Assembly (NCBI GenBank): GCA_028377625.1
Contig: JAONKT010000004.1
Coordinates: forward strand, 1-37,506
Length of the DNA stretch: 37,506 bases
Reading direction: 5' to 3'
Origin: Candidatus Nitrosopumilus sp.
GTDB taxonomy: Archaea; Thermoproteota; Nitrososphaeria; Nitrososphaerales; Nitrosopumilaceae
Shown here one piece after another: positions 32,940 through 37,506 of this stretch. Numbering within the stretch: the stretch's first letter is position 1; every line of letters begins with the position of its first letter. The notes under the pieces were generated by a model. That model worked only from the letters and a program-made list of their open reading frames with translations, had not been told where the DNA came from and ran no database searches. A program made the position numbers and the translations under genes.

Positions 32940-33968
32940 TTAATTTTTGATTATTTTAATTAGTTTTTCGATAGGATCTTCCATTTCTTTAACAATTTTT
33001 TTTGCTATTTTTTGATTAGTATTGTTTTTTCTTTCAAAAATTTTCTTTATATGGTTTGAAATTTTATTTGGATTTGTTTCTCTTTTTACTAGATTTTTTT
33101 TAACTAAGAACTTTTCTACAATATTTGGTACTGCATTATATGATATTGTGGGAATTCCCATTAAAGCAGATTCTGCTGTCATAGTGCCTCCAGATCCTAT
33201 AAAAATATCTGTATTTTTTAGTAAATATTTTCCATCAAATGACATTTTTATAATCTTTATATCATTTCCAATTACATTTTGTAAATTTTTAATTTGTTTA
33301 GTATATCTTCCTAAAACCACAATATTTTCATTTTTGTGATCCTTTACAATTTTTTGAAGTATTGGAATAGTTTTATTTGATTTTGATGTATATGCTGCTT
33401 CCTCTTCTTCCACTCTAATCAGAATATTTTTTTTACCATTTTTTTTAAATGGAGAGTTAATATTTTCATCAATTTTTCTTTGTATTGTTACCATTGCATC
33501 TATTGCTTTGTATTGTAAAATATTTTTTTCATTAATTCCATATTTAGAAAATTCTTTTTTTGCTATTATATCTGGAATTAGTAATTTTTGAATTATGGGC
33601 ACTGTTAATTTCATTACTGCATTTGCATGGGGGGAATCGCAAAACATTATGTGTTTAATTCCTAATCCAAATGAAATTCTTGCTGCCTCAGGTGAGCCAA
33701 AACTAATTACTAATTCAGGTTCAAATTTCTTAATTTTATTTGATAATTTTTTTATTCTGTCAATACTGGCTGTAAGTTTGTTTGTTTTACTTATCCCACC
33801 ATGTTTTCCAATAAAAATTAGGTCAAAATGACGTATTTTTGATAATTTAGAAACTTCATAATATTGCCTTGAAGTACATAAAACATGATGTTTTTCTCTT
33901 AATCTTTCGACTATTGGTTCAGAAAATAATAATTGTTTTGGTGTTAGAATATCAATCCATATTTTCAA
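32940..33968 (-). CDS. DUF354 glycosyltransferase-like protein
   Basis: This is the archaeal COG1817/DUF354 family, predicted to have a GT-B glycosyltransferase fold. Markers are the start KIWIDILTPKQL, the CDSPHANAVM region, EEEEAAYTS, and SGGTMTAESALMGIPTISYN near the C-terminus, which is the sugar-nucleotide-binding type loop. It probably works on cell-surface polysaccharide. The TTG at 33966-33968 is the preferred start (342 residues), because the family begins KIWIDILTP and a TATA-like CTTATT lies about 26 bp upstream. An ATG at 33995 gives nine extra residues. It is divergent from the gene at 34031. Confidence 0.85.
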   Translation of the reverse strand: MKIWIDILTPKQLLFSEPIVERLREKHHVLCTSRQYYEVSKLSKIRHFDLIFIGKHGGISKTNKLTASIDRIKKLSNKIKKFEPELVISFGSPEAARISFGLGIKHIMFCDSPHANAVMKLTVPIIQKLLIPDIIAKKEFSKYGINEKNILQYKAIDAMVTIQRKIDENINSPFKKNGKKNILIRVEEEEAAYTSKSNKTIPILQKIVKDHKNENIVVLGRYTKQIKNLQNVIGNDIKIIKMSFDGKYLLKNTDIFIGSGGTMTAESALMGIPTISYNAVPNIVEKFLVKKNLVKRETNPNKISNHIKKIFERKNNTNQKIAKKIVKEMEDPIEKLIKIIKN

Positions 33969-34030
33969 GTATTCTTGATGATTACTGTACTTCAATAAGT
34001 TTTTCTTAGTCCATTATTACCTCTAATTGT

Positions 34031-35170
34031 ATGTCAGGACCAAAAGTTGTTGTTTATGGACTTAGTACTGAAGGATATGCTCTTGCATCTCAAATGGCCA
34101 TTAAAGGTGCTGATGTTTACATTATAGATGAATCCACTCCATCTGCCATATCTCTCAAAGCTGAAATTGCAAAAACTTACCCAAACGTCTCTTCATTAAA
34201 AGAGGATGAACCGTTATTATCTATGGAACCCATTGATGTTGCTATTTCTAAATCTCAATATCTTTTCTTTACTCCAAGAATTAGAAAAACAGGTCAAGAC
34301 ATTAAAACAGAAATTCATTCTAAGTTTAAAGATGCAGTAACATCATTAAAGAAAAATAGTTCAGTAATTTTTACACTACCCACTGGATTTGGAGGTAATA
34401 ATGAAAATATTTCATTATTAGAACATGTAACGGGATTTCAAACTGGTAAAAATATTTCCTACTTTTATTATCCATTAGAAGATCTAAATCAACAACCAAA
34501 AATTATTGGTTCGTTTAATGGTAAAGAGGATTCAGTTCTTTCTGGTTTACTCACTACTAGTAAAAAGGAAAAATCTTTTGTAGCCCTTTCTTCATCTGAG
34601 CATTTTCATGCTATTGATGTTTTATCAAGATTTTCTAGCTTGTGTAGTGTTTTAGAGGTATGTAAATATGCACAAGATAAAATAACAAAAAATGATCTCT
34701 CCTCAAATGATTTTCAAGAAATATTTTTAGATAATATGATTAATAGTTTGTTTGATTTAAAATCATTAGGTTCATCATTTGAAGGTTCAAATTCATTAAT
34801 GTATTTGATTAATGGAAGTGTAAAAGGTATTGATGGTTACATTAAAAGATTAATTGATGAAATTCGTGCAACATTAAAGAAAAATGATCTAAAAGCAAGT
34901 AGAACAAAAATTGCATTATCTTGGACACTTGATCAACATGCAATGCGTGGTGACAAAATCGAGATGCTTCAAATTTTAATTTCAAAATTGCGCGATTATA
35001 TTGGAGATGTTGAAGCTTATGAAGATCCAGACTTTAATTTATTCCATAGTGATAAAACTACAATTATTGTAGCGTGTTCACAATTTGATTTTGATAATAT
35101 TGTAAAAACTAAACAAGATTCTGATTTAATTATTGTAAAAACTAATCCGATATGCGAAACTATTCAATAA
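34031..35170 (+). CDS. Degenerate NDP-sugar dehydrogenase homologue (probable pseudoenzyme)
   Basis: The 379-residue protein follows the three-domain plan of UDP-glucose dehydrogenases. The N-terminal Rossmann motif VVVYGLSTEGYALASQMAIKGADVYIIDES has lost the GxGxxG pattern (GLSTEG). The middle region TLPTGFGGNNE stands where STVxPGT is expected. The catalytic Cys in the family GFGGSC motif is replaced: SSFEGSN (248-254) has N254. The C-terminal KASRTKIALSWTLDQHAMRGDKIEMLQILISKL and AYEDPDF resemble the NDP-sugar domain. The alignment is by eye. Enzyme activity seems unlikely; NAD binding or a structural role is possible. It lies 35 bp before grpE. Confidence 0.6.
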   Translation: MSGPKVVVYGLSTEGYALASQMAIKGADVYIIDESTPSAISLKAEIAKTYPNVSSLKEDEPLLSMEPIDVAISKSQYLFFTPRIRKTGQDIKTEIHSKFKDAVTSLKKNSSVIFTLPTGFGGNNENISLLEHVTGFQTGKNISYFYYPLEDLNQQPKIIGSFNGKEDSVLSGLLTTSKKEKSFVALSSSEHFHAIDVLSRFSSLCSVLEVCKYAQDKITKNDLSSNDFQEIFLDNMINSLFDLKSLGSSFEGSNSLMYLINGSVKGIDGYIKRLIDEIRATLKKNDLKASRTKIALSWTLDQHAMRGDKIEMLQILISKLRDYIGDVEAYEDPDFNLFHSDKTTIIVACSQFDFDNIVKTKQDSDLIIVKTNPICETIQ

Positions 35171-35173
35171 TAG

Positions 35174-35180
35174 TATAAAT
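35174..35180 (+). promoter_or_regulatory. TATA box of grpE-dnaK
   Basis: TATAAAT is centred 29 bp upstream of the TTG start of grpE, a strong match to the archaeal TATA box. It suggests grpE-dnaK has its own promoter, separate from the gene before it. Confidence 0.6.
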
Positions 35181-35205
35181 TAGCTAAAAAATAATTCTGT
35201 TTACA

Positions 35206-35796
35206 TTGTCCAATGAAAATAATCCAGATGAAATCTCTGTTGATGTTAATTCTGAAGATACAATTGAAACTAAAAATTCTCATGAGGAATCTGAACATAC
35301 AGATGAAATTGAACAATCTTCTGAAGACTCATTAAAATTATTAGAATTAGAAAAACAAAAAACATCTCAATTAGAAGAAAAATTAAAACATGTATTAGCA
35401 GATTTCCAAAATCTTAGTAGAAAAACACAATCTGATATTGAACAAGGCGTTAATTCTAAAATTAATCAATTTATGTTAGATTTTATCAAAATTTATGATG
35501 ACTTTATACGAGCTAAAGAAGTAATATCAGAAAGTAAAATTAATGCAGATGGTTTAAATTCGATTTTAAAAAATATGGAATCATTAATGGAAAAATATAA
35601 TGTTACGCCTATTGAGGCATTGGGTGAAATTTTTGATCCAAACTTTCATGAAGCCATTTCTATAATCTCTGATCCTACATTAGATGATAATACTATCACT
35701 AAAGAGATCAGGAAGGGATATATTTCTCATGAGAGGATCATAAGACCTACGCTAGTAGAAATTTCAAAAAAAGAGGATAATGATAAAAATGACTAA
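35206..35796 (+). CDS. grpE: GrpE nucleotide exchange factor
   Basis: GrpE drives ADP release from DnaK. The 196-residue protein has an acidic N-terminal tail (1-45), a long coiled coil (about 46-85) and the C-terminal beta domain with [20 protein letters not shown] and [19 protein letters not shown]. The start is TTG at 35206, right after the TATA-box spacing. Its stop overlaps the dnaK start by eight bases. Archaeal GrpE/DnaK systems are thought to have come from bacteria. Confidence 0.94.
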   Translation: MSNENNPDEISVDVNSEDTIETKNSHEESEHTDEIEQSSEDSLKLLELEKQKTSQLEEKLKHVLADFQNLSRKTQSDIEQGVNSKINQFMLDFIKIYDDFIRAKEVISESKINADGLNSILKNMESLMEKYNVTPIEALGEIFDPNFHEAISIISDPTLDDNTITKEIRKGYISHERIIRPTLVEISKKEDNDKND

Positions 35797-37506
35797 AATT
35801 ATTGGGATTGACTTAGGAACAAGTAATTCTGCTGCAGCAGTTGTTATGGGTGGAAAACCAACTATTATTCCAGCTGCTGAAGGAGCAACTGTTGGCGGTA
35901 AAGCATTTCCATCTGTTGTTGCATTTAGTAAAGATGGTGAACTTTTAGTTGGTGAGCCTGCTAGAAGACAAGCTGTTACAAATCCAGATAATACTATTGT
36001 TGCTGCTAAAAGAAAAATGGGTTCTGATGAAACTTTTAAAATTTTAGATAAACAATACAAACCTCAACAAATTTCTGCATTTATTCTTCAAAAAATTAAA
36101 AAAGATGCAGAAGCATTTGTTGGAGAGCCAATTGAGAAGGTAGTAATCACTGTTCCTGCATATTTTGATGATAATCAACGTCAAGCTACTAAAGATGCTG
36201 GAACTATTGCTGGTCTTGATGTTGTTAGAATTATTAATGAACCAACTGCAGCATCCTTAGCATTTGGATTAGATAAAGCTAAACAAGATATGAAAATACT
36301 TGTTTTCGATTTTGGTGGCGGTACATTAGATGTTACTATAATGGAAATGGGTGGTGGTGTCTTTGAAGTACTAAGTACATCTGGAGATACTAAATTAGGT
36401 GGCACAGATATGGATAAAGTTCTAATTGATTATGTTGTAGACGAATTCAAGAAAAAGGAAGGTGTTGATCTAACTTCTGATACAACTGCCATGACAAGAA
36501 TTAGAGAAGCTTGTGAAAAAGCTAAAATTGAATTATCAACAGTTATGGAAACTGATATTAATTTACCATTCATTGCACATGATCCTTCAGCAGGTGCTAA
36601 AAATCTTGAATTAAGAATTACACGAGCAAAATTAGATGAATTAATTGGACCAATTGTTGACAGATGTAAGCCTTCAATACTAAAAGCATTAGAAGATGCC
36701 AAGTTATCAAATTCTGACATTAATAAAATTGTCATGGTAGGTGGCCCAACCAGAATTCCTTTAGTCAAAAAATTTGTTAGTGAAGTTATTGGTCAAGAAA
36801 CTGAATCTGGTGTTGATCCAATGGAAGCAGTTGCAATGGGAGCTGCAATTCAGGCTGGAATTATTGCTGGTGATGTTACCAGTGACATAGTTTTACTAGA
36901 TGTAACACCTCTAACATTAGGAATCGAAACCTTAGGTGGTGTAAGAGAACCATTAATTGAAAGAAATACTACTATTCCAACTTCTAAAGGTAAAGTTTTC
37001 ACAACTGCTGCAGATAATCAAACTGCTGTAACCATTCATGTTGTTCAAGGAGAAAGACCTATGGCAACTGACAATGTTTCTCTAGGAAGCTTTAATCTTA
37101 CTGATCTACCGCCTGCTCCAAGAGGAGTTCCACAAATAGAAGTTAAATTTGATATTGATGCAAATGGAATTATTAATGTTACAGCAAAAGATCTTGGTAC
37201 ACAAAAAGAAGCAAAAATTACTATTGAATCAAATTCAAAATTATCTCCAGAAGAAATTGAAAAATTAAAAGAAGATGCTGAAAAGTTTTCTGATGAAGAT
37301 AAAGTAAAGAAAGAAAAAATTGATCTTAAAAATGAAGCAGAGAGTTATATCTATACTACTGAAAAATTAGTAAATCATGATTTAAAAGATAAAATTTCAC
37401 AAGAACAGGGAATTAAAATCACTGATGCCGTAAAAGAAGTAAAAGAAGTTTTAGATAAGGAACCATCTGAATTAAAACCTAAACTCGAAGCACTTCAATC
37501 TCTAGT
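35789..37506 (+). CDS. dnaK: Hsp70 chaperone DnaK, C-terminal end missing (runs off the window)
   Basis: DnaK folds and protects proteins with ATP and with DnaJ and GrpE. The 572 visible codons include the ATPase signatures [42 protein letters not shown] and [16 protein letters not shown]. The substrate-binding domain starts after [16 protein letters not shown]. About 60 residues are missing at the end. The start at 35789 ([10 protein letters not shown]) fits the family; an ATG nine bases earlier is possible. It is translated with grpE. No dnaJ is visible before the window ends. Confidence 0.97.
   Translation, partial: MTKIIGIDLGTSNSAAAVVMGGKPTIIPAAEGATVGGKAFPSVVAFSKDGELLVGEPARRQAVTNPDNTIVAAKRKMGSDETFKILDKQYKPQQISAFILQKIKKDAEAFVGEPIEKVVITVPAYFDDNQRQATKDAGTIAGLDVVRIINEPTAASLAFGLDKAKQDMKILVFDFGGGTLDVTIMEMGGGVFEVLSTSGDTKLGGTDMDKVLIDYVVDEFKKKEGVDLTSDTTAMTRIREACEKAKIELSTVMETDINLPFIAHDPSAGAKNLELRITRAKLDELIGPIVDRCKPSILKALEDAKLSNSDINKIVMVGGPTRIPLVKKFVSEVIGQETESGVDPMEAVAMGAAIQAGIIAGDVTSDIVLLDVTPLTLGIETLGGVREPLIERNTTIPTSKGKVFTTAADNQTAVTIHVVQGERPMATDNVSLGSFNLTDLPPAPRGVPQIEVKFDIDANGIINVTAKDLGTQKEAKITIESNSKLSPEEIEKLKEDAEKFSDEDKVKKEKIDLKNEAESYIYTTEKLVNHDLKDKISQEQGIKITDAVKEVKEVLDKEPSELKPKLEALQSL

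Noticed and set aside
35764-36768. Three minus-strand open frames inside grpE-dnaK
   Set aside because: They are antisense shadows of dnaK; the plus-strand reading gives all DnaK signatures without a break.
1-37506. CRISPR array, insertion sequence, integrase or prophage
   Set aside because: I saw no regularly spaced repeats, transposase, integrase or phage structural gene by reading.

Overview
The window looks like chromosomal DNA of an ammonia-oxidising archaeon of the Nitrososphaerota (Thaumarchaeota), close to Nitrosopumilus or a relative. The DNA is AT-rich and the information-processing genes are archaeal: PriS/PriL primase, aIF2 alpha and gamma, eS6, Nop10, LSm, an RPA-like protein, archaeal GlyRS and a CdvB-type ESCRT-III protein. 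They sit beside an Amt ammonium transporter, PII proteins, an aerobic-type cobalamin pathway and a GrpE/DnaK chaperone pair. Many genes seem to start with TTG or GTG, often 25-30 bp after a TATA-like box, as expected for leaderless archaeal transcripts. I see no insertion sequence, prophage or CRISPR array. The gene content is core-like, with many small proteins added.

Layout. 1-892: the 5' end of a leftward Asp/Glu racemase-like gene, then cdvB. 977-5187 is a nitrogen-control block. A leftward operon carries a divergent PII protein and three very small proteins. Divergent from it run amt, a DUF6659-like gene, a ferredoxin/flavodoxin reductase-like gene, and a second PII-like protein with a C-terminal extension that resembles a ribbon-helix-helix DNA-binding domain. 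5226-9792: glyS, nfo, priL and priS. 9834-14618: a large UPF0182 membrane protein, a class I glutamine amidotransferase, a C39-peptidase-like/TPR protein and two tiny convergent zinc-ribbon genes. 14693-18178: translation and RNP genes (eS6, aIF2 gamma, a PIN protein, PEBP, then leftward aIF2 alpha-Nop10).

18219-25573: cobalamin genes (cobO, cbiA, then leftward cbiD-cbiG-cbiX-cobH) with an iron-sulfur photolyase and a 56-residue membrane protein between them. 25652-30090: an SDR-type epimerase, bacterial-type metK, LSm, a RadB-like ATPase and an RPA-like protein. 30294-31983: a two-gene ABC exporter. 31993-35170: surface-sugar-type genes (a minimal NDP-sugar dehydrogenase, a DUF354 glycosyltransferase-like protein and a degenerate NDP-sugar dehydrogenase homologue) around a tRNA-Gln(UUG). 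35206-37506: grpE and a dnaK that runs off the end.

The best candidate for an undescribed system is the nitrogen block. The intergenic region upstream of the PII-extension gene holds a perfect 12+12 bp palindrome. One half of it recurs at 17 of 18 positions in the shared control region of amt and the PII operon. This suggests, as inference, that a PII-fused DNA-binding protein controls both itself and ammonium uptake. The PII operon also carries two single-span membrane micropeptides and a basic protein with three RGT repeats, which could be accessory parts of the same circuit.
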